This document shows positions 24,534-33,492 of a stretch of 64,000 bases of DNA, in pieces. The stretch comes from UBA11222 sp049323435. GTDB taxonomy: Bacteria; Pseudomonadota; Alphaproteobacteria; UBA11222. Positions within the stretch are counted from its first letter, which is position 1, and each line of letters opens with the position of its first letter. The translations under genes and the position numbers were made by a program. The notes under the pieces are model-generated. The model ran no database searches and was not told the DNA's origin. It worked only from the letters and a program-made list of their open reading frames with translations. The DNA lies in contig JBMOMX010000012.1 in NCBI GenBank assembly GCA_049323435.1, positions 324,371-388,370 of the forward strand, in the 5' to 3' direction.

Positions 24534-26663
24534 TTATTGCCCGTAGACCTGGCGCGGGCGGGTGGCGCCCTTTTGCTGAAGCAGCAATATGCCCTGATAT
24601 TTTTCGCGGATGGCGGCTGTCGTATCGCGGCTTTGCTGGATATCGCGCACGACACGGGGCGTGATCATTACCAGCAATTCCGTTCGCTGCGCGGAATTAC
24701 TGGTGCGGCCAAACAGATTGCCCAGCACCGGCACCTGATGCAGTACCGGAATGCCGCTGCGCCCCTTGGATGCCTGTTCACGGATCAGCCCGCCCAGCAG
24801 GATGGTTTCGCCATCGCGCACACCGACCGTACTGAGAAAGCTCCGCTGCTGGATCGTTGGTGAATTAATCGTCGAGCTGCCGGAGCTTTGGGTGTTGACC
24901 GCGGCACTGACCTCCTGAACGATTTGCAGGGTCACCATGCCGCCGGAATTCACCTGCGGGGTTACTTCCAGCAGTACCCCGGTGCTGCGATATTGCACGG
25001 TGTTGAGGGTGCGTGAATCATTTGTCAGCCCGTCAGCCGTCTGGGTGATGATCGGAACCTCATCGCCGACCCGCAGACGCGCCACCTGATTATCCAGCAC
25101 AAACAGTGTGGGCGCGGAAATCATATTGACATTTGTCAGATCCGATAGCGCGTCCAGCACAACCCGGTTCTGCCCCGCCCGGCCCGAAAGGGAAAAGGCA
25201 AAGCCGCCCCCCGGCGGCGTGGACAGGTTCGGCGCAATGCCGGTTGCGGATGTCCCGGAAGTCAGTTGCGTGATACTGTCTTCGTCAATTTTCAGACCGC
25301 CGGTATCAAGGAAATACTGCACCCCGTAGCGCAAGCTGTCACCAAGGCTGACCTCAACGATTTGCGCTTCGATCATGACTTGCAGCGGGGCAATGTCAAG
25401 TTTGCCAAGCACTTCCCTGACCTGCTGATATTGCCGCTCATTACCCTGAATCAGCAGCGCGTTTTTGGAGCGGTCCGCCGTGATGCGCAGCGGTTGCGGG
25501 GACAGGGCCGCCGCAATGGCGCCAGACGGCGGCAGCGCAATTTCCGCAGCCGTACCGTCTGTTGGCGCCTGGGCTTGCGCCGTACCGCCCTGCTGAATAA
25601 AAATTTCCTGAAGGGTCTTTACCATGTCCGGCGCCGAGCCATACTGCATGAAATATACAAATACCGTTTGTTCATCCGCGCGCCGGGTCCGGTCCAGACG
25701 CCGCACCCATTCGCGCGCCTGGATGAGATAATTCTGTTGCGAAGACAGCGCCATGATGGCGTTCAACCGCTCGACCGGAACAAAACGCACCAGGCCTGCA
25801 AGCGGGCCTTTGCCGGTTTCCCCGAATATGTGTTCCAGTTCGGAAATGATGGTGCGGACATCGGCCTGCTCCAGGCTGATCAGCAGGACGGATTGATCCG
25901 CCATCGCATCCACGTCAAACAGCGCAATGGTTTCCCGCACCGACTGGCGTTCCGGGCCGGTGCCCCCGACAATCAACAGATTGCGTTGCGCATCAATATT
26001 TACCGGCCGCCCTTCCGGCACCAGCGGCGCAATGAGTTTCGCCATTTCAGCCGCGTTGATATAGGAGAGCGCAAATATTTCAAACCCCGCGCCCGTGCCT
26101 GCGGGCAAATCCGCCCCAACCGGCGCACCTGGAAGGTCTGCGCCATTGGCCGGGCGGATGCGAAACACTTCTCCCTGATTGATCAGTACGGCGTTCATGC
26201 TCGACAGAATGGCTTCCAGCACCGGGATCAGCGCATCTTTGTTTAGCGGCGTGCCGGTGTTCAGCGTGGCGCTGCCCTGCACACCCGCATCAATGGTGAA
26301 GGGCACTTTCAGCAGATCGCCAAGTATGACCCCCGCTATTTCTGCAATGCTGGCATTCTGAAAATTCAGGCTGATATCGCCTGCCGCCATCGCGGCGCGG
26401 GGGGCGGCGCCGGCCGGGCTGGCGCCGCGTGCAGGATAAAGCTCGTCAACGGCGCGGGCTGGCGCCGCTTTGGCTGCTGGCGCCTGCGTCACCACTTCAG
26501 GCGCAGGAGCGGGCTGCTGGGGTGGCGCGGCGTGGGGGGCTGACACCGCCTGCGGTTGCGCCTGGTTCGCCGTGCAGGCGCTCAATCCGCCGCAGATCGC
26601 CATCAACAAAAAGGCGGTAGTTACGCCACGCCGCCACAAAGAAATACCCATACGCCTGTTCAA
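24534..26663 (-). CDS. gspD: Type II secretion system secretin GspD
   Basis: The 709-residue protein has a lipoprotein-type signal (GGLSAC), low-complexity Ala/Pro linker, N0-N3 domains (ISLNFQNASIAEIAGVILGDLL near residue 95; repeated KH-like folds to about 440) and the secretin core with VEVSLGDSLRYGVQ, the VPIITQT plug region and QQRSFLSTVGVRDGETILLGGLI. It forms the outer-membrane ring of a type II secretion system. It overlaps the upstream gspC/N-like gene by 4 bases and is last in a minus-strand L-M-C/N-D block. Confidence 0.93.
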   Translation of the reverse strand: MNRRMGISLWRRGVTTAFLLMAICGGLSACTANQAQPQAVSAPHAAPPQQPAPAPEVVTQAPAAKAAPARAVDELYPARGASPAGAAPRAAMAAGDISLNFQNASIAEIAGVILGDLLKVPFTIDAGVQGSATLNTGTPLNKDALIPVLEAILSSMNAVLINQGEVFRIRPANGADLPGAPVGADLPAGTGAGFEIFALSYINAAEMAKLIAPLVPEGRPVNIDAQRNLLIVGGTGPERQSVRETIALFDVDAMADQSVLLISLEQADVRTIISELEHIFGETGKGPLAGLVRFVPVERLNAIMALSSQQNYLIQAREWVRRLDRTRRADEQTVFVYFMQYGSAPDMVKTLQEIFIQQGGTAQAQAPTDGTAAEIALPPSGAIAAALSPQPLRITADRSKNALLIQGNERQYQQVREVLGKLDIAPLQVMIEAQIVEVSLGDSLRYGVQYFLDTGGLKIDEDSITQLTSGTSATGIAPNLSTPPGGGFAFSLSGRAGQNRVVLDALSDLTNVNMISAPTLFVLDNQVARLRVGDEVPIITQTADGLTNDSRTLNTVQYRSTGVLLEVTPQVNSGGMVTLQIVQEVSAAVNTQSSGSSTINSPTIQQRSFLSTVGVRDGETILLGGLIREQASKGRSGIPVLHQVPVLGNLFGRTSNSAQRTELLVMITPRVVRDIQQSRDTTAAIREKYQGILLLQQKGATRPRQVYGQ

Positions 26664-27133
26664 TCCGTTTTATCGCTATTATTTTGAAGCGGTATTTCTT
26701 TGCGGTTTTCACCCATTTCAAGAACCAGCCGCTCGCGTGTCACCTCTGTCAAGGTCCAGCCATCCAGCACGGCCCCCTGCTTGATCCGGCTTACTGTGTC
26801 ACCAGCGGCCTTGCGGATCAATACCACCTGTTGCTGACCGTTTATAACCACACCCACGATCGGATAGCGATCAAGCAACAATATCTCCCCCGCCTTGCGG
26901 TCGGGGCTGGGTGCAGGCCCGGCTGGACGCCGTGTCGCCACAAATACCGGCCGGCTGACAAATTCGGCATAGGATTCCAATGGCGCCGGATCATTGAAAT
27001 CGAACGCCGCCGCTGTTTGCGCCGCGGGCGCATCGGAAACCTGCTGCGGCACCGGCGCTGTTTCCAGCCAGGGCATTGCGGCGGCAAGCGCCAGCAGCGC
27101 GCAGGCCAGCCATAAAATCGGGCGCAGCATCAT
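26660..27133 (-). CDS. GspC/GspN-like inner-membrane component of type II secretion
   Basis: The 157-residue protein has one N-terminal membrane helix (ILWLACALLALAAAMPWL), a Pro/Ala linker, and a C-terminal homology-region-like domain (YPIVGVVINGQQQVVLIRK, VLDGWTLTEV, RLVLEMGENRKEI). In GspC this domain contacts GspD. It is shorter than canonical GspC and lacks a PDZ domain. It overlaps both neighbours by 4 bases, so the block is a tight operon. Confidence 0.75.
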   Translation of the reverse strand: MMLRPILWLACALLALAAAMPWLETAPVPQQVSDAPAAQTAAAFDFNDPAPLESYAEFVSRPVFVATRRPAGPAPSPDRKAGEILLLDRYPIVGVVINGQQQVVLIRKAAGDTVSRIKQGAVLDGWTLTEVTRERLVLEMGENRKEIPLQNNSDKTD

Positions 27134-27681
27134 GGCGCGGGCTCCCGGTAGCCGGAAACATCAAGCTGAATATCGAGATTGCCGCCCGGAACCGTATCCA
27201 GATTGCTGCGCGCCCGCACAAACAGATTATCCAGCAGCAGCAGCGGGCGTTCTGCCTCCATTGCATGCAGCATCGCGCGCAGCGCTTGTGTATTGGCCGT
27301 TACCCGGATGCGCCCGGTAAGCGGTTCCAGAAGCATGGTTTCCTGCTTTTCCGCTGAGATCAGTTCAAAACTGAGCAGTGACGCATTGCTTCTTGAAATC
27401 AGGCCGCCGATGCGTTGCTGCAAATAAGCCGCAGCAGCCGCGCGTGTTTTTCCGGGCAGCAAAAGCGGGTTCAATTCCTCCCTGGCGCCACCCTCTGCCC
27501 CGCCAGCGCCAGCCACACGCCGGTAATTCTGTATTTGCACGGCTATTTCTTCCAGTTCCTGCTGCGATCTGGAAAGCGCCTCCCTGTAGGGCGCCACCGC
27601 ACCAAACCATAGCAATAGAAACGCCGCCAGCAGCAGACCGGCTGCGCATGCGCGCGCGCGCATCGTGTTATGCGCCATCAT
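27130..27681 (-). CDS. GspM-like type II secretion protein
   Basis: The 183-residue protein has an N-terminal membrane helix (AAGLLLAAFLLLWFGAVAPY), a coiled stretch (SRSQQELEEIAVQIQNYR) and a ferredoxin-like C-terminal domain with NTQALRAMLHAMEAERPLLLLDNLFVR; this is the layout of GspM. GspM partners GspL in the inner-membrane platform. Similarity is by layout and context rather than strong motifs. It overlaps the genes on either side by 4 bases. Confidence 0.7.
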   Translation of the reverse strand: MMAHNTMRARACAAGLLLAAFLLLWFGAVAPYREALSRSQQELEEIAVQIQNYRRVAGAGGAEGGAREELNPLLLPGKTRAAAAAYLQQRIGGLISRSNASLLSFELISAEKQETMLLEPLTGRIRVTANTQALRAMLHAMEAERPLLLLDNLFVRARSNLDTVPGGNLDIQLDVSGYREPAP

Positions 27682-28823
27682 GGGGCGCTCCGGACCGGGC
27701 GGCCGGTTAACGCCAAGGTCAGTTGAAATTGCTCCAGTCCGGTGACCGGATCGCGTAATGTCGGCGCGCTGAATTCAACTTTATGAATGACCGGCAGCGC
27801 CTCAAGCGGCGCAATCAAATCCGAAGCGGATTGCGTGACCCCCTGTATCGAGAGTGCATTGCCGGCAAGTTCAAACTGCGCAAGATGCGCCGTATCCGGA
27901 AGCGCGATGCTGATCATGTTCACCAATCCGGTTACGGATGATCTGCGGCTGCGCAGATCGGACAGCAAGGACAGCTGCGCTGATGGGCTGCTGGCCCCTG
28001 GATGCTGCTGCGTGCGGGCCTGCGCCGCCTGACGCGCCGCTGCCAGCCTGTGCTGCATTTCACGCAAGACGAAGGCATCATGTATAAAAGGCGAGACAAG
28101 CGCCGCCATTAACAGCAGTCCGGCAGCTACGAGAAGAATTTTTGGCGGCGCCTGCGTGGATCTGTGCGACAGAATATGCAGCGTATCGCCAGCCTGGCTG
28201 CCGCCAGTATCATCCGCCAGGCAGACACGATCCGGCGTCAGGCCCGCAATAGCCAGTCTTTGCAGCATTTCATCGACAAGGCCACATGGCGCCAGCGCCA
28301 GATGCGCCATCACCCGGCCGCGCACATCAACCGTTTCTTCCACCCGATACCCGGCATAGACCTGATCAGGTGCGAACGGGGTTTGCCGTTCGATTTCGCC
28401 GGCAATCGCATCAAAACCACGCGGCAGGGCGGAAACTGCGATCGGGGCCTGCCGCCGCAGACCATGCGAGGCTGGAATACGCAACACGCATTCTGCCCCG
28501 CCGTCACGCAGCACCGCCAGTCGATCGTTCAGACCAGCTTTTGACACAGGTCCAAGCGCCTGGCTTTTGTCTCCAAGCAGCAACTGGATGCTGAAACCAT
28601 CCGCCTCGGGCGCCACGATAATGATTTCATTCGTCAGACCCAAAAGAAGCGCAAGCCTGGAGGGCAGCATGGCCTGCAATTCCCGCCCCCACCAACGCAG
28701 AAACAGGCTGATAGCGCCCTGCTTCGCAGCTGAATTTTGTTCTGTTTGTGACAAAAGCGAAATCCCCAGATATGCCGGCATCAGGTGACATGCGCCCATG
28801 CTGCTGCCCGCCGCCAGCTTCAT
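27678..28823 (-). CDS. GspL/PilN-like type II secretion platform protein
   Basis: The 381-residue protein has a cytoplasmic actin-like half (PRGFDAIAGEIERQTPFAPDQVYAGYRVE), one membrane helix at about residues 235-255 (KILLVAAGLLLMAALVSPFI), a coiled coil (REMQHRLAAARQAAQA) and a PilN-like periplasmic domain (LVNMISIALPDTAHLAQFELAGN). This is the GspL architecture, linking the ATPase GspE to the platform. It is first in the operon, and gspE, F and G are not in this window. Confidence 0.72.
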   Translation of the reverse strand: MKLAAGSSMGACHLMPAYLGISLLSQTEQNSAAKQGAISLFLRWWGRELQAMLPSRLALLLGLTNEIIIVAPEADGFSIQLLLGDKSQALGPVSKAGLNDRLAVLRDGGAECVLRIPASHGLRRQAPIAVSALPRGFDAIAGEIERQTPFAPDQVYAGYRVEETVDVRGRVMAHLALAPCGLVDEMLQRLAIAGLTPDRVCLADDTGGSQAGDTLHILSHRSTQAPPKILLVAAGLLLMAALVSPFIHDAFVLREMQHRLAAARQAAQARTQQHPGASSPSAQLSLLSDLRSRRSSVTGLVNMISIALPDTAHLAQFELAGNALSIQGVTQSASDLIAPLEALPVIHKVEFSAPTLRDPVTGLEQFQLTLALTGRPVRSAP

Positions 28824-28856
28824 AGCATATAAATCGGAAACCGGCCTGTGTAGTGC

Positions 28857-30011
28857 TTATGCTTCGGCAGCGTCAGGCTGCGCGTCGCGAAGGATCCAGC
28901 CGCCGCCCAGCACACGGCTGTTTCCATCCGGCGCATAAACCACACAGGCCTGACCAGGGGCCACCGCCTCTTCAGGCTGGTGCAGGATAATCCGTGCGCC
29001 GCCAGACTGATCGGGAAAAAGCCTGCCGGGGACCGGCGGCCTTGTAGAGCGTACTTTGACAGCCACTTCCTGCCCCGATATTGCAGGAGGGGTGTCGCCC
29101 AGCCAGTTCAGTGCGCGAATATGGAAATGACTGCGGAGCAGGGCTTCACGCGGGCCGACAATAACACGGCGGCTGGCGGCATCCAGGCGAATGACGAATA
29201 AGGGTTCACCGCCGCCAATGCCGAGGCCCCGGCGCTGGCCAACGGTGTAATGGATGATGCCCTGATGCCGCGCCAGAATACGGCCATCGAGATGCACGAT
29301 ATCGCCCGGACCCACTGCCTGCGGGCGTAATTTTTCAACGATTGCGGCATAACCGCCCTGGGGTACAAAACAGATATCCTGGCTGTCCGGCTTTTCTGCA
29401 ACCGGCAATCCAAACCGCGCGGCAAGCGCGCGGGTTTCTTCCTTGCGCAGATCGCCTAGCGGAAAACGCAGAAAATCCAGTTGCACCGCCGTGGTGGCAA
29501 ACAAAAAGTAACTCTGGTCGCGATCCGGATCGACGGCGCGATGCATTTCCGGCCCATGCCTGCCCATCATCCGGCGCACATAATGTCCAGTTACCAGAGC
29601 CTGCGCGCCCAGATCGCGCGCCACCTGCAACAGATCGGTAAATTTGACGGTCTGATTACAGGTTACACAGGGAACTGGGGTTTCTCCCGCAAGATAGCTG
29701 TCGGCGAAATCATCCATCACTGCCTGACGAAAGCGGGTTTCATAATCCAGCACATAATGGGGAATGCCGATTTTTTCCGCCACAAAGCGCGCGTCATGGA
29801 TGTCGGTACCCGCGCAACAGGCGCCTTTGCGTGAAATCGCTGCGCCATGATCGTATAATTGCAGGGTGACGCCGACCGTGTCATAGCCCTGTTCATGCAG
29901 CAATGCGGCAGCGACCGAGGAATCGACACCGCCCGACATGGCCACAACGACGCGCGTTGCGCCGGGGGCGCCTGACAGACCCAGACCGGATGTTTGAGAT
30001 ATAAGAGACAT
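28857..30011 (-). CDS. mnmA: tRNA-specific 2-thiouridylase MnmA
   Basis: The 384-residue enzyme thiolates uridine 34 of Lys, Glu and Gln tRNAs. The PP-loop ATP site is VAMSGGVDSSVAAALL; the catalytic cysteines lie in CVTCNQTVKF and QDICFVPQGGYA; the tRNA-binding GHYVRR and the C-terminal beta barrel (VKVRSTRPPVPG) are present. Length is slightly above the E. coli enzyme (368). It lies after flgL on the same strand with a 61-base gap and probably has a separate function. Confidence 0.96.
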   Translation of the reverse strand: MSLISQTSGLGLSGAPGATRVVVAMSGGVDSSVAAALLHEQGYDTVGVTLQLYDHGAAISRKGACCAGTDIHDARFVAEKIGIPHYVLDYETRFRQAVMDDFADSYLAGETPVPCVTCNQTVKFTDLLQVARDLGAQALVTGHYVRRMMGRHGPEMHRAVDPDRDQSYFLFATTAVQLDFLRFPLGDLRKEETRALAARFGLPVAEKPDSQDICFVPQGGYAAIVEKLRPQAVGPGDIVHLDGRILARHQGIIHYTVGQRRGLGIGGGEPLFVIRLDAASRRVIVGPREALLRSHFHIRALNWLGDTPPAISGQEVAVKVRSTRPPVPGRLFPDQSGGARIILHQPEEAVAPGQACVVYAPDGNSRVLGGGWILRDAQPDAAEA

Positions 30012-30072
30012 GGCGCCTAAATACAGGCGCAGGCGTCCCCCGGCAAGTGCGCTGTCGCCCTGACAGCCCTAA

Positions 30073-30993
30073 CTACAGGTAATTCAGCAGACTGAGCTGG
30101 GATAATTGCCGGACCAGATTGTAGGACGCCTCGACCGCCAGTTTGTCCTGATTCAGCCGGGAAATGGCTTCGGCCATATCCACTTCGGACAGATCAGCGA
30201 TTAATTGCTTGTTTACAGCCTCAAGCGCCTGATTGCGGATTGTTACGGATTCGATACGAGTTCCGACAAAGCCATTGCTAGACTGCAACTGGACAATCCC
30301 TGTGAGCGCATTGTCCAAATTCGTTATTTCAGACTGTAGCATGGCCCGATCCGCCGGTGTCAGCACAGTACCAAACGGAGTTGCGGCATTATATTCAGCC
30401 AGGCGCTTGACCGACGCCATCATATTCATCCCGATATCATTGGCCAGAATGCCATGCTCTATGACCAGATTCTGTTCAATGCGCACCTGGGCTTTTTGCT
30501 GCGTGTTCTGGAAAAAATCTGTCACCGGCGTGCCCACATTTGCCAATGAAGCCAGATCGGGAGCGCTGAAAGGCTGTACATCGGTGCGCGAGCCCGCATA
30601 AAGAAACTTTCCGGCAAAGCGCGTGTTCAATACAGCTCTGCCGGAAACAAATGCGCTTTCAATATCCACCGAGAGCGAGCGGCCGCTACTATTGGCCAGC
30701 GCCTGCAGGACGCCATCACGCAGGGATTTTACCGTATCGTACATCGTGGACAGGCTGGTGTCCTGCAAGACAACCTGAGCGCCTATCTGATTGCCCAGTT
30801 CAACAAATTTCTGGGTGCGGGAATCTATTGCCTGAGCGCTTATAAGTGCGGATGCATCACGCGCGATCCCTTCATAGCGATCCGACTTGGTCCCCGTAAT
30901 CACCTGACGCTGGGAGTCCGCAACCTGGGTTTGCGCCCGCAGCATTTGCGACACAACCGCCTGCTGTTGCGCAAGCGAGGATATCCGCGTCAT
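30073..30993 (-). CDS. flgL: Flagellar hook-filament junction protein FlgL (HAP3)
   Basis: The 306-residue protein has the flagellin-like N-terminal coil (MTRISSLAQQQAVVSQMLRA) and the C-terminal SEVDMAEAISRLNQDKLAVEASYN, LSLLNYL typical of FlgL/flagellin. It forms the junction between hook and filament together with FlgK. The gene starts 22 bases after the flgK stop and is probably cotranscribed from the sigma-54 promoter upstream of flgK. Confidence 0.92.
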   Translation of the reverse strand: MTRISSLAQQQAVVSQMLRAQTQVADSQRQVITGTKSDRYEGIARDASALISAQAIDSRTQKFVELGNQIGAQVVLQDTSLSTMYDTVKSLRDGVLQALANSSGRSLSVDIESAFVSGRAVLNTRFAGKFLYAGSRTDVQPFSAPDLASLANVGTPVTDFFQNTQQKAQVRIEQNLVIEHGILANDIGMNMMASVKRLAEYNAATPFGTVLTPADRAMLQSEITNLDNALTGIVQLQSSNGFVGTRIESVTIRNQALEAVNKQLIADLSEVDMAEAISRLNQDKLAVEASYNLVRQLSQLSLLNYL

Positions 30994-31015
30994 GTCATGG
31001 TTTCCTTTTCATGGT

Positions 31016-33145
31016 TTACACGGCGTCCAGCAAAGTATTGAACAATTCTTCGGCGGCCTTGATCATCCGTGCCGCTGCATTGTAGGAATTCTGATAGATC
31101 ACGAGGTTGGCCAGTTCCTCGTCAAGATTGACGCCGGACACATCGGCAATCCGGGCCTTGATCTCATCGCGAATACCGGTTCTGTCGTTGCTCACGGTCT
31201 GCGCCTGCGCTGCCAGCCGCGCCGCATTGGAAAGGAACTGACCGCTATAATCGTTTAGTGTCGATGAAAAGCTTGTCAGACTTCCGGCGGCGGAAAAGCT
31301 GGCCAGTTGATTTTCCAGCGCATGAAGCGCAATAGCGCCGCGATCATCCGCCGCGCCCAGCGCGACGCCGCCAATGGCGGTGACATTCAGTTTGGCGAGC
31401 GCCAGCCTGGAATTATTGAGCGATATATCCGGACGTATTTCCAGATTCACCGCCTGATTCTGCCGTGCGCCAGGACCAATCCCGAATAGTTTTGAAAGGC
31501 TGACACCGGTACCGCCCCGGTTGGTCAAATCCTCAATTGAATATAATGTGCTGCCTTCACTGCCGGGGGCCGCCGCGAATTTCAATGCCCCTTTCGCATC
31601 AAGGGTGAAGCTGCCAAAAGGATTTAAGCTGGCATTCAACTGGGAAACCGTATCGCCTATTGTAGCGCCTGCAATGGCCAGGGTGAAGTCGCGTGTAACC
31701 TGCCCCCTGGAATTGATCAGTTTAAATTGTGCCGTGCTGCCCAGCGTAAATCCATGCGCCGCAGCAGCGTCGAGCCCGGTCTGGTAGTGGCTGGGAGAAT
31801 CAGATTTTACGAGATCGTTCATTGCAAAAAAATGGGCAAACCCGCGTCCCGCGCGTGCACTGGGCTGGCTGCCATCCTGAAGCATCGCAACGCCATGCGC
31901 GGGGTTTGTAGCGCGGAGCGTCATGACGCCATTGCTGAATGTCAGGGTGCCGCTGGCGCCGAGACCGGCATTGATGGCTGCAACCGCAGCCCCCAGCGTT
32001 GTCCCGCCAAACGCCACCGGCGCGCCCCCATTGACGCGATACTGGTTGTTCGAAAAATCGGCCTGCACGCTGGTAACTGTCAGCCCCGCCGCATCGGTAA
32101 TGCTGAAATTGCTGATTCCTGTAAAGGCGTGCGCATCAGCGGCGAGAAGGCCGGTATTCGCCCCGGCAAGCTGGTTTGGCGCCGGGACGGCGGAATTGTC
32201 ATTATGAACAGAATTAAGCTGATCCGCTATTTTCGACGCAAGTTCACCTAATTCTTCGGCAATTTGGGGCAAAGTAATATCGCGCATTTCGATCAAACCG
32301 CGAATTTCACCGGAAGCAATATGCGTTTCCAGCGCCGTACCATTCGGACTGACAACCCCGGTATAGGGGTCAACAGAATGCAGCGTGATACGCGGAAATA
32401 TAGTGTCTGGATTAACTACGGCGCTTGCAGAATAGCGCAGCTCGCTATAGCCGGTGCTGACCATGAATATGCCGTCCGTTGAGGCGACAAAAGCCTGTCC
32501 GTCCGGCTGAATGGATATGCGGATATCCATGAACTCGGCCAGAGTATCCAGTGCTTTCTGGCGTTGGTCAATCAAGGCGTTGGCGTCGCCATTAAGCGCT
32601 TTGGATGCAACAATGCTTGTATTTAACGCCTGAATATTTTTCAGTAAATCATTGGCAATGCCCACGCGGCTGAAAATATCCTGATCTGCATCGGCGCGAA
32701 TGCGCTGTATGGATCCAGCAATCCCTTCCAGTTCATTTAACGCGACCCGCACCGCATTCAGGCCGGTTCCCCGCCGCACCAGCGAGGTCGGATCAATTTG
32801 CATTTCCGACAGGTCGGCAAACATCGCGTCAATCTTGGCCGAGATGGAACTGTTTGACGTGGGATCACCGAATACCGATTGCAGCCGGTCATGCAGTTTG
32901 GAAATAATTTCTGCGGCTTTCGCATTTGAAGCGGCGGCAAAGGATTCACGTGTCAGAAAATCATCCGTAATACGGTTGACCGCAACAACATCAATACCGC
33001 CAAGCTCACGCGACTGAAAGTTGATCGTGCGCCGCGCATAATCAGGATTATTTACATTAGCAATATTTGATGACGTATGGCGAATCCCCGCCTGACTCGC
33101 CTTCAGACCGCTGACTGCATTGCCCAGAATTCCAACACCTGACAT
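31016..33145 (-). CDS. flgK: Flagellar hook-associated protein FlgK (HAP1)
   Basis: The 709-residue protein starts GILGNAVSGLKASQAGIRHT and SSNIANVNNPDYARRTI, the rod/hook N-terminal signature, and ends with EELANLVIYQNSYNAAARMIKAAEELFNTLL. The middle variable domains are long. It caps the hook and joins it to FlgL. A good sigma-54 promoter lies 28-43 bases before the ATG, in keeping with late flagellar expression. Confidence 0.94.
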   Translation of the reverse strand: MSGVGILGNAVSGLKASQAGIRHTSSNIANVNNPDYARRTINFQSRELGGIDVVAVNRITDDFLTRESFAAASNAKAAEIISKLHDRLQSVFGDPTSNSSISAKIDAMFADLSEMQIDPTSLVRRGTGLNAVRVALNELEGIAGSIQRIRADADQDIFSRVGIANDLLKNIQALNTSIVASKALNGDANALIDQRQKALDTLAEFMDIRISIQPDGQAFVASTDGIFMVSTGYSELRYSASAVVNPDTIFPRITLHSVDPYTGVVSPNGTALETHIASGEIRGLIEMRDITLPQIAEELGELASKIADQLNSVHNDNSAVPAPNQLAGANTGLLAADAHAFTGISNFSITDAAGLTVTSVQADFSNNQYRVNGGAPVAFGGTTLGAAVAAINAGLGASGTLTFSNGVMTLRATNPAHGVAMLQDGSQPSARAGRGFAHFFAMNDLVKSDSPSHYQTGLDAAAAHGFTLGSTAQFKLINSRGQVTRDFTLAIAGATIGDTVSQLNASLNPFGSFTLDAKGALKFAAAPGSEGSTLYSIEDLTNRGGTGVSLSKLFGIGPGARQNQAVNLEIRPDISLNNSRLALAKLNVTAIGGVALGAADDRGAIALHALENQLASFSAAGSLTSFSSTLNDYSGQFLSNAARLAAQAQTVSNDRTGIRDEIKARIADVSGVNLDEELANLVIYQNSYNAAARMIKAAEELFNTLLDAV

Positions 33146-33172
33146 ATGGGCCTCCTTTTCCGCTTACTCCAG

Positions 33173-33188
33173 TGCAAGCTTGATGCCA
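33173..33188 (-). promoter_or_regulatory. Sigma-54 promoter of flgK-flgL
   Basis: On the minus strand the sequence is TGGCATC-AAGC-TTGCA, which matches the sigma-54 pattern TGGCACG-N4-TTGCW with the GG and GC spaced correctly. It sits just upstream of the flgK RBS (GGAGGCC). Activation would come from FlbD, encoded at 43570. Confidence 0.8.
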
Positions 33189-33392
33189 GCATGCAATCTG
33201 TCCTTCACGCCACGGCAAAAGCCGGTTTTTGGCCCTTTATGCGCCTGGCCCGATAGTGAAGCATGCGCCATGTGGCAGAAATTTCCGCCCCGCCGCATCT
33301 TCCCCGGCCATGTTTGCCGGGATAGGCACCGATTAAAAATGGTGCGGGCAGGCCTGATCAGGATTTTACTGAAATTCCGCAGGAACCTGACT

Positions 33393-33408
33393 TGGCCCGC
33401 CCCTTGCT
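33393..33408 (+). promoter_or_regulatory. Sigma-54 promoter of fliK-flgD-flgE
   Basis: TGGCCCG-CCCC-TTGCT matches the sigma-54 -24/-12 consensus with one mismatch and correct spacing, 85 bases before fliK. Together with the promoter on the other strand at 33173, it makes this 347-base spacer a divergent late-flagellar control region. I see no gene between 33146 and 33492. Confidence 0.82.
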
Positions 33409-33492
33409 AGACAAGCTGGCAAGATGCCGCTAACAGCGCAGACCCGCGCAATGAAAAACAGCGCATCAGGCCGGAAGTAAACAGGGACAAAA

